A stretch of 64,000 nt of DNA from the NCBI RefSeq assembly GCF_000721265.1, contig NZ_JOFZ01000008.1, forward strand, positions 62,001 through 126,000. Reading direction: 5' to 3'. Position 1 is the stretch's first letter; each line of letters opens with the position of its first letter. This document shows positions 15,495 to 24,650 of the stretch, piece by piece. This DNA comes from Streptomyces sp. NRRL F-5126 (GTDB taxonomy: Bacteria > Actinomycetota > Actinomycetes > Streptomycetales > Streptomycetaceae). Under the pieces are notes generated by a model. That model was not told where the DNA came from. It saw nothing but the letters and a program-made list of their open reading frames with translations, and made no database searches. The position numbers and the translations under genes were made by a program.

Positions 15495-17525
15495 GTGCTG
15501 GTGGAATCGGCGGAACAGGTGAGGAAGACCGGGAACGCGCACGCGTCCCCGCACGGGAAGCCCCCGGGCGCCGCGGGCCCCGCGGCGCACGGGCACCACA
15601 CGCGCGCGGCACAGCCGCGAGCGGGCGGCGGCGCGCCGCCCGAGGGCGCGCGGGAGATGCGGCCGGCGCGGGGGACGGGCAAGCCCGTGGTCCGTCTCGA
15701 ACGGGTGGTGGTCCGCTTCGCAGGGGACTCGGGCGACGGCATGCAGCTGACGGGGGACCGCTTCACCACGCAGACCGCGGAGTTCGGCAACGACCTGTCC
15801 ACCCTGCCGAACTTCCCCGCGGAGATCCGCGCGCCCGCAGGCACCCTCGCCGGTGTGTCCAGCTTCCAGCTGCACTTCGCCGACCACGACATCGCCACGC
15901 CGGGCGACACCCCCGATGTGCTGGTCGCGATGAACCCGGCGGCGCTGAGGGCCAACCTGGGTGACCTGCCGCGCGGCGCGCAGATCATCCTCGACACCGA
16001 CGCCTTCACCAAGAGGGCGCTCACCAAGGCCGGTTACGCCGAGGACCCGCTCGCCGACGGCACGCTCTCCTCGCACACCGTGCACGCGGTTCCGCTCACC
16101 ACCCTCACGCAGGGCGCGCTGGCCGGCTCGGGCCTCCCCCGCAAGGACGCGGAGCGCTCGCGCAACATGTTCGCGCTCGGCCTGCTGTCGTGGATGTACC
16201 ACCGCCCGATCGAGACCACCGAGCGGTTCCTGCGCGCGAAGTACGGCCGCAGGCCGGCCGTCGCCCAGGCCAACGTGGACGCGCTCAAGGCCGGCTGGAA
16301 CTACGGCGAGACCACCGAGGACTTCGCCGTCAGCTACGAGGTGGCGTCGGCCGCGTCCGCGTTCCCGGCGGGCCGCTACCGCACCATCACCGGCAATCTG
16401 GCCCTCTCCTACGGTCTTGTGGCCGCCGCCAGGCAGTCCGGGCTCGGGCTGTTCCTCGGCTCCTACCCCATCACCCCGGCCTCGGACATCCTGCACGAGC
16501 TGAGCAAGCACAAGGACTTCGGTGTGCGGGTCTTCCAGGCCGAGGACGAGATCGCCGGCGCCGGGGCAGCCCTGGGCGCCTCGTTCGGCGGGGCGCTCGG
16601 CGTGACGACGACGTCCGGGCCGGGCGTCGCCCTCAAGTCGGAGACGATCGGACTCGCCGTCTCACTCGAACTGCCGCTGGTCATCGTGGACATCCAGCGC
16701 GGCGGCCCCAGCACGGGGCTGCCCACGAAGACCGAGCAGGCCGACCTGCTCCAGGCGATGTACGGCCGCAACGGCGAGGCGCCCGTGCCCGTCGTGGCGC
16801 CCGCGACGCCCGGTGAGTGCTTCACCGCCGCGCTGGAGGCGGCACGGATCGCCCTGACGTACCGCACGCCCGTATTCCTGCTCTCCGACGGGTACCTCGC
16901 CAACGGATCGGAGCCGTGGCGCATCCCCCGGCCCGGCGAACTCCCCGATCTGACACCGGTCTTCGCGACGGAGCCGAACAGGCCCGACGGATCGTTCTGG
17001 CCCTACCTGCGCGACCCGGTGACGCTGGCACGCCCCTGGGCCGTGCCCGGCACGCCAGGACTCGAACACCGCGTCGGCGGCATCGAGAAGCAGGACGGCA
17101 CGGGCAACATCTCCTACGACCCCGCCAACCACGACCACATGGTGCGCACCCGGCAGGCGAAGGTCGACGGCGTGAGCGTGCCCGACGTCGCGGTCGACGA
17201 CCCGGGCGGCGACGCGCGGGTGCTCGTGCTCGGCTGGGGCTCCACCTACGGCCCGATCACGGAGGCCGTACGCAAGGCGCGCGCGGCGGGCGGCAGCGTC
17301 GCGCAGGCGCACCTGCGCCACCTCAACCCCTTCCCGGCGAACCTGGGCGCGGTGCTCGCCTCGTACGACACGGTGCTCGTGCCGGAGATGAACCTCGGCC
17401 AGCTCTCCCGGCTGATCCGCGCGCGCTACCTGGTCGACGCCAGGCCCTGCACGCAGGTGACCGGCCTCCCCTTCACGTCCGACCGGCTCCGTGCCGCCAT
17501 CGAGGAGGTGCTCCATGCCGTCTGA
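15495..17525 (+). CDS. korA: 2-oxoacid:ferredoxin oxidoreductase, alpha subunit
   Basis: The 676-residue protein with KorB converts 2-oxoglutarate (or a related 2-oxoacid) and CoA to the acyl-CoA with reduction of ferredoxin. The gamma-type domain leads (VRFAGDSGDGMQLTGDRF, about 75-92), followed by the pyrimidine-binding alpha domain (GLFLGSYPITPASDILHELS; YGRNGEAPVPVVAPATPGEC) and a C-terminal transketolase-like domain (RVLVLGWGSTYGPITEAVRK; VPEMNLGQLSRLIR). The first 70 residues are Ala/Gly/His-rich and poorly conserved. GTG 15495 was chosen for its GGGAGG about ten bases upstream. Its last 11 bases overlap korB. The oxygen-tolerant KorAB form is typical of actinobacteria. Confidence 0.94.
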   Translation: MLVESAEQVRKTGNAHASPHGKPPGAAGPAAHGHHTRAAQPRAGGGAPPEGAREMRPARGTGKPVVRLERVVVRFAGDSGDGMQLTGDRFTTQTAEFGNDLSTLPNFPAEIRAPAGTLAGVSSFQLHFADHDIATPGDTPDVLVAMNPAALRANLGDLPRGAQIILDTDAFTKRALTKAGYAEDPLADGTLSSHTVHAVPLTTLTQGALAGSGLPRKDAERSRNMFALGLLSWMYHRPIETTERFLRAKYGRRPAVAQANVDALKAGWNYGETTEDFAVSYEVASAASAFPAGRYRTITGNLALSYGLVAAARQSGLGLFLGSYPITPASDILHELSKHKDFGVRVFQAEDEIAGAGAALGASFGGALGVTTTSGPGVALKSETIGLAVSLELPLVIVDIQRGGPSTGLPTKTEQADLLQAMYGRNGEAPVPVVAPATPGECFTAALEAARIALTYRTPVFLLSDGYLANGSEPWRIPRPGELPDLTPVFATEPNRPDGSFWPYLRDPVTLARPWAVPGTPGLEHRVGGIEKQDGTGNISYDPANHDHMVRTRQAKVDGVSVPDVAVDDPGGDARVLVLGWGSTYGPITEAVRKARAAGGSVAQAHLRHLNPFPANLGAVLASYDTVLVPEMNLGQLSRLIRARYLVDARPCTQVTGLPFTSDRLRAAIEEVLHAV

Positions 17526-18561
17526 GGCGCTCACGCTGGTCCCCAGGGCCACGGCTCAACAGACCGCGAAGGACTTCAAGTCCGACCAGGAGGTGCGGTG
17601 GTGCCCCGGGTGCGGTGACTACGCCATCCTCGCCGCCGTCCAGTCCTTCCTGCCCGATCTCGGCCTCGCGCGCGAGAACATCTGCTTCGTCTCCGGCATC
17701 GGCTGCTCGTCCCGCTTCCCCTACTACCTCGGCACCTACGGGATGCACTCGATCCACGGCCGTGCACCCGCGATCGCCACCGGGCTCGCCGTCTCCCGCC
17801 CCGACCTCAGCGTCTGGGTCGTCACCGGCGACGGGGACGCGCTGTCCATCGGCGGCAACCACCTGATCCACGCGCTGCGCCGCAACGTGAACCTGAAGAT
17901 CCTGCTGTTCAACAACCGCATCTACGGGCTGACCAAGGGCCAGTACAGCCCCACGAGCGAGCAGGGCAAGATCACCAAGTCGTCGCCCGCCGGCTCGCTC
18001 GACGCGCCGTTCGACCCGGTGCGCCTCGCCCTCGGCGCGGGCGCCGGCTTCGTGGCCCGCACGATCGACTCGGACCGTGCGCACCTGACGGGCGTGCTGC
18101 GCGCGGCTGCCGAGCACCCGGGCGCCGCGCTCGTGGAGATCTACCAGAACTGCAACATCTTCAACGACGGCGCCTACGACGTCCTGAAGAACCCGCAGAC
18201 CCGGGACGAGGCGCTGATCCGCCTCGAACACGGCAGGCCGGTCAGGTTCGGCGCGGGCGGCGGCCTCGGCGTCGTGCGCGACCCGGCCACCGGCGGCCTG
18301 GCCACGGCGCCCGTCCCGCCGTCGGACGACGCGGGCGTGCTGGTCCACGACGCGCACGCAGCCGACCCGACGACCGCGTTCGCGCTGACGCACCTCGCCG
18401 ACCCGAACACGCTGCACCGCACCCCGATCGGGGTGTTCCGCGACGTGCGCCGCCCGGTCTACGACACGCTCATGGCCGAGCAGTTGAGGCGTGCGGACGA
18501 GGAGCGCGGGCCCGGCGACCTCACGGCGCTGCTGACGGGGCAGGACAGCTGGCTGGTGTAG
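17515..18561 (+). CDS. korB: 2-oxoacid:ferredoxin oxidoreductase, beta subunit
   Basis: The 348-residue protein binds thiamine diphosphate and the iron-sulfur cluster. VRWCPGCGDYAILAAV and FVSGIGCSSRFPYYL hold cluster-ligand Cys residues. The thiamine-diphosphate motif is VVTGDGDALSIGGNHLIHAL followed by NNRIYGLTKGQ. ATG 17515 lies inside the end of korA behind GGAGG, so the two subunits are translationally coupled. The C-terminal 100 residues include a proline- and aspartate-rich segment and PIGVFRDVRRPVYDTLM, usual for this subunit. Confidence 0.95.
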   Translation: MPSEALTLVPRATAQQTAKDFKSDQEVRWCPGCGDYAILAAVQSFLPDLGLARENICFVSGIGCSSRFPYYLGTYGMHSIHGRAPAIATGLAVSRPDLSVWVVTGDGDALSIGGNHLIHALRRNVNLKILLFNNRIYGLTKGQYSPTSEQGKITKSSPAGSLDAPFDPVRLALGAGAGFVARTIDSDRAHLTGVLRAAAEHPGAALVEIYQNCNIFNDGAYDVLKNPQTRDEALIRLEHGRPVRFGAGGGLGVVRDPATGGLATAPVPPSDDAGVLVHDAHAADPTTAFALTHLADPNTLHRTPIGVFRDVRRPVYDTLMAEQLRRADEERGPGDLTALLTGQDSWLV

Positions 18562-18591
18562 GCGCCGGCGCCCGGGGCGGGAGCGGGGCCG

Positions 18592-21252
18592 TCACGGCAG
18601 ATCCACGCCCGCCCTGTGCGTGCCCGCCCCCACCTCGTACGCCTCCATGCCCTCCAGGTCGACCTGGGCCGTCACGCCCACCGGCACGGTGAACCGGACG
18701 TCGAGCCTGCGCCCCGCCACCCGCCAGCCGACCTCCGCCGTGCCGTACGGCGTCTCGTGGCGGGCGCGCGCCCAGGTCAGACCCGGCCCGGGGCGCGGGG
18801 CGACGCGCACGCGCCGCCAGCCCGGGGCCGCGGGGGCGAGGCCCGCGACCCGGGTGTGCAGCCAGTCGGCGACGGCGCCCAGCGCGTAGTGGTTGAACGA
18901 CGTCATCTCGCCCGGGTTGACGCTCCCGTCGGGCAGCAGGCTGTCCCAGCGCTCCCAGACGGTCGTCGCGCCCATCGTCACCGGATACAGCCACGACGGG
19001 CAGCCGCGCTGCAGCAGCAGGCCGTACGCGTCGTCCACCGCACCCGCGCGCGTGAGCGCCTCGCAGATCAGCGGCGTTCCCGCGAACCCCGTCGCGATGT
19101 GGTGGCCGTCCTCGCGCACCAGCTCGGCGAGGCGCTCGCCCGCGCGCTCCGCGAGCTCGGGCGGCAGCAGGTCGAAGCGGATCGCCAGCGCGTAGGCGGT
19201 CTGGCTGTCGCTGGTCAGCCGCCCGTCGCCGGTCGTGTACGCGGCCACGAAGGACGCCCGCGCCTGGTCGGACGCCGCCGCGTAGCGCGACGCGTCCTCG
19301 CGTTCGCCCAGGACGGCCGCCGTCGCCGCGAGCACGCGCGCCGAGCGCGCCGCGTACGCCGCCGCGACGAGGCCCGCGTCCGTGCGCGCGGCCCACGGGT
19401 CGTCCGGGGGCGCGGCCGGGTCGAGCCAGTCGCCGAGCTGGCGCCCCGCCGAGCCGTCCGTGCCGCCCGCGAGCACCCGGTCCACCCACGCCTTCGCGCT
19501 CGGGTAGCAATCGCGCAGCACACCCTCGTCCCCGTACGCCCGGTACAGCTCGAACGGCATCAGCACCGCCGCGTCGCCCCACACCGCCATGGGCCACGCG
19601 GGCAGCCAGTCGGGGGTCGGCACCTCGGGGACGATCAGCGGGACCGTGCCGTCCGCGTACTGGTCGGCGGCCAGGTCGGCGAGGTAGGAGGCGAGCATGC
19701 CCGAGCAGTCGTGCAGGAAGGCCGCCGTCGGCGTGAAGACCTGGATGTCGCCCGTCCAGCCGAGGCGCTCGTCGCGCTGCGGGCAGTCCGTCGGCACGTC
19801 GACGAAGTTGCCGCGCATGCTCCACACCACGTTCTCGTGGAGGCGGTTGACGTCGTCGTCCGAGCACGCGAACCAGCCGGTGCGGCGCATGTCGCTGCCG
19901 ATCACCCGGGCCGTCAGGTCGGTGGCGGGGTCGAACCCCTCGGGCGCGCCGGTGATCTCCGCGTAGCGGAAGCCGTGGAAGGTGAACCGCGGCTCCCACA
20001 CCTCCTCGGGCCGCCCCGCGAGCACGTACGTGTCCCGCGCCTCAGCGTCCCGCAGCGGCCGCGTGCACAGCTCGCCGTCCTGGAGGACCTCGGCGTGGCG
20101 CAGCGACACCTCGGTGCCGCGTGCCCGCCGGCCGCCGCGCAGCGTCAGGCGGAGCCGCCCGACGAGGTTCTGCCCGAAGTCGACGACGGTCCTGCCCGAC
20201 GGGGAGAGGCCGGCGGAGACGGGCGCCACGTCCGCCGTGTGCCGCACGGACGGGCCGGTCGGGGCGCGCAGCGTCGCCGGGTCGAAGTCGGCCGCCACAC
20301 GCACGGGCCGCCACGCCGCCGGGTCGTGACCGGGCCGCTCGTCGTACTCGGGCCGCGACCAGCCGCGCTGTGCGAGGCGCGCGTCGTGGCGCTCGCCGTC
20401 GTAGAGGCTCGCCCGCACCACGGGCCCGGGCGCGGCGCGCCAGCCGGGGCCCGTGGCGAAGCGGACCCCGGTGCCGTCCGCGCAGACCGCTTCGAGCTGG
20501 ACGAGCAGCCCGGTGCGGTCCCCGTACACGTCGCGGGTGCCGCCGCCGTAGCCGACGCGGCCGCGGTACCAGCCGTCCGCGAGGTGCGCGCCGAGCACGT
20601 TGGCCCCGTCGAGCAGCAGGGACGTCACGTCGTAGGTCTGGTAGCGCAGCCGCCTGTTGTAGCTGGTCCAGCCCGGGGTCAGGACGTCGTCGCCGACGAC
20701 CGCGCCGTTCAGCTCCAGCTCGTACAGGCCGCGCGCCGTCGCGTAGAGGCGGGCGCGCACCGGGGGAGCGGGCAGCTCGAAGTCGCCGCGCAGCAGGTGG
20801 GCGCGTTCCCACGCCCGCGGGTCGCGCTTGCCGGGCGGCCCGACCATCGACGCCGTCCAGTCGCCGGGGTCCAGCAGCCCCGCCTCGACGGCGAGCGGCG
20901 GACTCCACGCGGACGGCGCCTGCTCGCCGGCGCCCCACACCCGTACGCGCACGGCCCGGTGCTCCCGGGACACGAGCGGCGGCGCGGGCCACGGCACGAG
21001 CACCGACGCGGCGCTGTCGATCCGGCCGCTGAGCCACGGCGGCGGCGCGTCGCCAGGCGCCCGGCCCGCGACGCCGTCACCCGGGACGCTCTGGCCGCTC
21101 TGGCCCGCGACGCTCACCTCGTAGGCGGCCTGCGCCCATCCGTGCGGCGCCTCGGCGACGGTCCACGACAGCCGGGGCCGCCGCTCGCCGATCCCGATAC
21201 GGCCCGGCCGATGGTGCTCCGCGCGCGGTACGTCAAGAACGGTGGACACCAC
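18592..21252 (-). CDS. GH78 alpha-L-rhamnosidase
   Basis: The 886-residue protein has the order of family GH78: an N-terminal beta-domain, a Bac_rhamnosid_N domain (GLYELELNGAVVGDDVLTPG), a concanavalin-like domain, a (alpha/alpha)6 barrel beginning CPQRDERLGWTGDIQVF (about 495; carries catalytic acid residues) and a C-terminal beta-sandwich. It should release terminal alpha-L-rhamnose from plant glycosides, saponins or polysaccharides. No signal peptide is seen, so it is probably cytosolic and acts on imported rhamnosides. GTG 21252 has GGGAGG upstream; a second GTG follows at once. It is divergent from the MFS transporter, which fits uptake plus intracellular hydrolysis. Confidence 0.92.
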   Translation of the reverse strand: MVSTVLDVPRAEHHRPGRIGIGERRPRLSWTVAEAPHGWAQAAYEVSVAGQSGQSVPGDGVAGRAPGDAPPPWLSGRIDSAASVLVPWPAPPLVSREHRAVRVRVWGAGEQAPSAWSPPLAVEAGLLDPGDWTASMVGPPGKRDPRAWERAHLLRGDFELPAPPVRARLYATARGLYELELNGAVVGDDVLTPGWTSYNRRLRYQTYDVTSLLLDGANVLGAHLADGWYRGRVGYGGGTRDVYGDRTGLLVQLEAVCADGTGVRFATGPGWRAAPGPVVRASLYDGERHDARLAQRGWSRPEYDERPGHDPAAWRPVRVAADFDPATLRAPTGPSVRHTADVAPVSAGLSPSGRTVVDFGQNLVGRLRLTLRGGRRARGTEVSLRHAEVLQDGELCTRPLRDAEARDTYVLAGRPEEVWEPRFTFHGFRYAEITGAPEGFDPATDLTARVIGSDMRRTGWFACSDDDVNRLHENVVWSMRGNFVDVPTDCPQRDERLGWTGDIQVFTPTAAFLHDCSGMLASYLADLAADQYADGTVPLIVPEVPTPDWLPAWPMAVWGDAAVLMPFELYRAYGDEGVLRDCYPSAKAWVDRVLAGGTDGSAGRQLGDWLDPAAPPDDPWAARTDAGLVAAAYAARSARVLAATAAVLGEREDASRYAAASDQARASFVAAYTTGDGRLTSDSQTAYALAIRFDLLPPELAERAGERLAELVREDGHHIATGFAGTPLICEALTRAGAVDDAYGLLLQRGCPSWLYPVTMGATTVWERWDSLLPDGSVNPGEMTSFNHYALGAVADWLHTRVAGLAPAAPGWRRVRVAPRPGPGLTWARARHETPYGTAEVGWRVAGRRLDVRFTVPVGVTAQVDLEGMEAYEVGAGTHRAGVDLP

Positions 21253-21465
21253 AGGAACGCCTCCCTCGTGCTCACGGCCCCGTGTCAGATCGTGCCCAGA
21301 TCCACGGCCGCGGGAAAGGGCGCCACGGCCTTGATCACTCCCGCGCGGCCATCCGCGTCACGCGTCCCCGTCACGCAGCGTCTCGGCGCGTGAACCGTAT
21401 TCACAGGAATGAACCGGCCAGATTTGGAGAGGCACCCATAGTTCCCCAGTCCGGAAGGCGACCAG

Positions 21466-22884
21466 ATGACGACAGCTGCACACGATCCCCATGAGATGCG
21501 CGGGGGCCGCGACCCGCGCGAAACGGCCGCGCCCAGCCCCCACACGCGGCGCTTCCTGCGGCGCCTGACCATCGCCACCGGCGGCGGGATGTTCATCGAC
21601 GGCTTCGTCTTCGCCTCGGTGGCCGCGGCCCTGGCCGGCACCGCCATGGCGCGTGACATCGGTGTCACGTCCACCTGGTCCTCGCTGATCTCGTCCTCGA
21701 CGCTGGTCGGCACGTTCTTCGGCGGCCTCGTCCTCGGCTGGGTGACCGACAAGCTCGGCCGCCGGCCGATGTTCACCATCGACCTGTCGGTGTTCCTCGC
21801 CTGCGCCGTGCTGATGTTCTTCGTGACGGCCGCCTGGCAGGTGTTCGCGCTCGGCCTGATCATGGGCCTCGCGGTCGGCGCCGACTACTCGATCGGCTCC
21901 CCGCTGCTCGCGGAGTTCGCGCCGACGAAGAAACGCGGCAACTATCTCGGCATCCTGGAGATCCTCTGGAACGTCGGGTACGTCATCGCGTACCTGATCG
22001 GCTACCTCGTCAACACGAACTGGCCGGGCGCCTGGCACTACACGCTCGCCGCCAGCGCGATCCCCGCCGTGCTGTGCCTGCTCGTGCGGCACGGCCTGCC
22101 CGAGTCGCCGCGCTGGCTGATCTCCAAGGGCCGGCAGAAGGAGGCCGCCGCGATCGTCGAGAAGGACCTCGGCGTTTCCATGGACACCGAGGACTGGCGC
22201 TCCGAGCAGAGGGAGGAGACCCGCTACCGGGAGCTCTTCTCGCCGGACTACATCCGGCGCACGGTGTTCACCTGCGTGTTCTGGATCTGCATCGTCCTGC
22301 CGTACTTCGCGCTGACCTTCTTCCAGCCGACCGTCCTGCGCGCGATCGGCCTCGGCGGCTCCGCGCTGGCGGGCGCGCTGCTCGGCACGATAATCGCGCT
22401 GCTCGGCGCGGCCACCGGCTGGTGGCTCGTGGACCGTGTCGGCCGCCGGACGATCCTCGTGTGGCCGATGTTCGTCTGCGCGCTGATGCTCTTCATCGTC
22501 GCGCTCGGCTCGGTCGTGCCGGTGTGGCTGGCGACGGTGTGCTTCTTCGGCTACCTGTACAGCTACGGGGTCATGTCGATCCTGCCGGGCATCTACCCGG
22601 ACGAGCTCTTCCCCACGTCGATCCGCACCTCGGGCGTCGGCCTGTCGTCGGCTGCCAGCCGCATCGGCGCCGCGATCGGGACGTTCCTGCTGCCGATCTC
22701 GCTCGACCACCTGGGGCTCAGCTGGTCGATGGTGTTCATGGGCGTGGTGTCGCTGATCGGCGGCGTGACGTCGCTGATGTGGGCGCCGGAGACCAACAAC
22801 CAGCAGCTGACGCAGACGGGCCACCGGAGCGCCAACGGCGGCAAGGGCTGGTTCGTCAAGGAGGCGCTGGTCCCACGCGGGTAA
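21466..22884 (+). CDS. MFS transporter, sugar-porter family
   Basis: The 472-residue protein has about 12 membrane helices. Sugar-porter signatures: DKLGRRP after helix 2, LPESPRWLISKGR at the end of helix 6, DRVGRRTIL between helices 8 and 9, and WAPETNN near the C-terminus. A long cytosolic loop follows helix 6 (about 225-262). The likely role is proton-coupled uptake of a sugar, sugar acid or small metabolite; the substrate cannot be set from sequence. It is divergent from the rhamnosidase with about 210 bp between them. ATG 21466 has GGAAGG upstream. A strong hairpin terminator follows. Confidence 0.9.
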   Translation: MTTAAHDPHEMRGGRDPRETAAPSPHTRRFLRRLTIATGGGMFIDGFVFASVAAALAGTAMARDIGVTSTWSSLISSSTLVGTFFGGLVLGWVTDKLGRRPMFTIDLSVFLACAVLMFFVTAAWQVFALGLIMGLAVGADYSIGSPLLAEFAPTKKRGNYLGILEILWNVGYVIAYLIGYLVNTNWPGAWHYTLAASAIPAVLCLLVRHGLPESPRWLISKGRQKEAAAIVEKDLGVSMDTEDWRSEQREETRYRELFSPDYIRRTVFTCVFWICIVLPYFALTFFQPTVLRAIGLGGSALAGALLGTIIALLGAATGWWLVDRVGRRTILVWPMFVCALMLFIVALGSVVPVWLATVCFFGYLYSYGVMSILPGIYPDELFPTSIRTSGVGLSSAASRIGAAIGTFLLPISLDHLGLSWSMVFMGVVSLIGGVTSLMWAPETNNQQLTQTGHRSANGGKGWFVKEALVPRG

Positions 22885-22905
22885 CCGGCTCGGGCCGGGG
22901 AACGA

Positions 22906-22950
22906 CGGGACCGCCCGGGCGCCACGCTTCGTGGCGCCCGGGCGGTCCCG
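22906..22950. terminator. Bidirectional rho-independent-like terminator
   Basis: A perfect 21-bp stem (22906-22926 with 22930-22950) encloses a 3-base ctt loop. It sits between the convergent MFS and ABC permease genes, 21 bp after the first. No T-run follows, as is usual in Streptomyces. Confidence 0.85.
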
Positions 22951-22980
22951 GTTCGTCGTCCGTTCGTCCGTTCGTCCGGG

Positions 22981-23700
22981 CTACTCCTCGCCCGCCAGCG
23001 TCAGCGACCGCAGCCGCCGCCCCGCGTACCACGTCGCCACGCACGTGACGGCGACGAGCAGCACGACCGCGAGCGGCAGGCCCACGTCCGACGACACCGC
23101 GTCCTGGCCCGCGACCTTCTGCGCGAGCGCGAGCGCCCACTGCTGCACGCTCAGCGTGCGCGCCCCCGGGACCAGGCTGCCGAACAGCGCCTCCCAGACC
23201 AGCGCGTACACGAGCCCGATGACGACAGCGTGCCTGCTGACCGTGCCGAGCAGCAGGAACAGCGCGCTGTAGGCGATCGAGGCGACCAGCGCCGCGATCG
23301 TGTAGGCGACCGCGATCTGGCCGCCGTTGCCGTTCAGGATGAGCCCGGCGACGAGCGTCGGGATGGCGGAGAAGGCCATCGTCACGGCGATCGCGACGAT
23401 CAGCTTGGTGAAGATGATCGAGGGCCGCTTCAGCGGCTTGGACAGCAGGTAGACGATCGAGCCGTCGTCGATCTCGGGGCCGATCGCCCCGGTGCCCGCG
23501 ATCACGCCGATCAGCGGCACCATCGTGGCGATGGCGAAGCCGCCGAGCACGTCGGAGGCGACCTGGTCGTCCGCGCCGCTGAACGCCCGTACGGCCAGCG
23601 AGATGACGATCAGCAGGGCGGGCAGGACGAAGAGGATCGCGGCCCGGCGCCTGCCCAGCAGGGCACGGTAGGTGAGCCGTGCGACGGTGGGGTTGTACAT
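22981..23700 (-). CDS. ABC transporter permease (ABC-2 type)
   Basis: The 239-residue protein is an integral membrane protein with six predicted helices (LFVLPALLIVISLAV; MVPLIGVIAGTGAIG; LVASIAYSALFLLLG; LAVVLLVAVTCVATWY). It contains the DDGSIVYLLSKPLKRPSIIF segment typical of ABC-2 permeases of this actinobacterial exporter. It is the last gene of a four-gene operon (ATPase, permease, ATPase, permease). ATG 23700 was taken as start; GTG 23712 is in frame but lies only one or two bases from the AAGGAG site. The exported substrate is unknown. Confidence 0.88.
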   Translation of the reverse strand: MYNPTVARLTYRALLGRRRAAILFVLPALLIVISLAVRAFSGADDQVASDVLGGFAIATMVPLIGVIAGTGAIGPEIDDGSIVYLLSKPLKRPSIIFTKLIVAIAVTMAFSAIPTLVAGLILNGNGGQIAVAYTIAALVASIAYSALFLLLGTVSRHAVVIGLVYALVWEALFGSLVPGARTLSVQQWALALAQKVAGQDAVSSDVGLPLAVVLLVAVTCVATWYAGRRLRSLTLAGEE

Positions 23701-23738
23701 GGTGGCGTTCACACTCCTTTCCGGTGGATGGGCCGCGG

Positions 23739-24650
23739 CTACGCGGAGACGAGGTAGGAGAAGACGGACTCGAGCGACTCGTCCGACGGCGAGACCGTCA
23801 GCAGCCTGATGGACTGCGCGTGCGCCACCTGCGGAAGCAGCGTCGTGAACCGCCCGAAGTCGGCGGCCTCGATGCGCAGCGCGCCCTCGCTCAGGTCCAC
23901 CTCGATGCCGGTGGTGGACGCGTCCGCGATGAGCGCGGCGGCCAGCGCCCGGTCGTCGCTCGAGCGTACGAGGTAGCGGTGCGGCCGGTCCGTCATCAGG
24001 CGGCGGATGCGCCGGAAGTCGCCGCTCGCCGCGTGCCGGCCCGCGACGACCACCTCGATGTGCGAGGCGAGCTGCTCGACCTCTTCGAGGATGTGCGACG
24101 AGAACAGCACGGTGCGGCCCTGCTCGCCCATCCCGCGCAGCAGCTCCATCAGCTGCATGCGCTGGCGCGGGTCCATGCCGTTGAACGGCTCGTCGAGCAG
24201 CAGCACGGACGGGTTGTGGACGAGCGCGGACGCCATCTTGACGCGCTGCCGCATGCCCTTGCTGTACGTGGAGATCTTGCGGTCCTGCGCGTACTCCATC
24301 TCGACGGTGGCGAGCGCCGCGTGCGCCTCGCGCTCGCCGAGGCCGTGCAACTCGGCGTTCGCGACGACGAATTCGAGGCCGGTCAGGAAGTCGTACATGG
24401 CCTCGCGCTCGGGCACGATGCCGATCTGCCGGTACACGTCCTCGTTGCGCCAGATCGGCCGGCCGTCGAGCGTGACGGTCCCCGTGGACGGGGCGAGGAA
24501 GCCGCCCATCATGTTGATCAGGGTGGACTTGCCGGCGCCGTTGGGGCCGAGGAGCCCGGTGACGCCCGGGCCGATCGTCATCGTGACGTCGTTGACGGCG
24601 ACGACGTTGCCGAACCAGCGTGAGGCGTGGTCGATCTCGATCGTGGTCAC
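23739..24650 (-). CDS. ABC transporter ATP-binding protein
   Basis: The 303-residue ATPase has Walker A GPNGAGKST, a signature YSKGMRQRVKMASAL (variant of LSGGQ) and Walker B VLLLDEPFNGMDP followed by the H-loop (SSHILEEVE). The C-terminal 80 residues form an extra domain seen in multidrug- or bacitracin-type ATPases. GTG 24650 overlaps the stop of the preceding permease gene (GTGA), and GGAGG lies about nine bases upstream. Together with the permease at 22981 it forms the second half of the double exporter. Confidence 0.93.
   Translation of the reverse strand: MTTIEIDHASRWFGNVVAVNDVTMTIGPGVTGLLGPNGAGKSTLINMMGGFLAPSTGTVTLDGRPIWRNEDVYRQIGIVPEREAMYDFLTGLEFVVANAELHGLGEREAHAALATVEMEYAQDRKISTYSKGMRQRVKMASALVHNPSVLLLDEPFNGMDPRQRMQLMELLRGMGEQGRTVLFSSHILEEVEQLASHIEVVVAGRHAASGDFRRIRRLMTDRPHRYLVRSSDDRALAAALIADASTTGIEVDLSEGALRIEAADFGRFTTLLPQVAHAQSIRLLTVSPSDESLESVFSYLVSA

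Noticed and set aside
18616-21393. 925-codon plus-strand frame
   Set aside because: Antisense of the rhamnosidase; a common effect of 70% G+C DNA.
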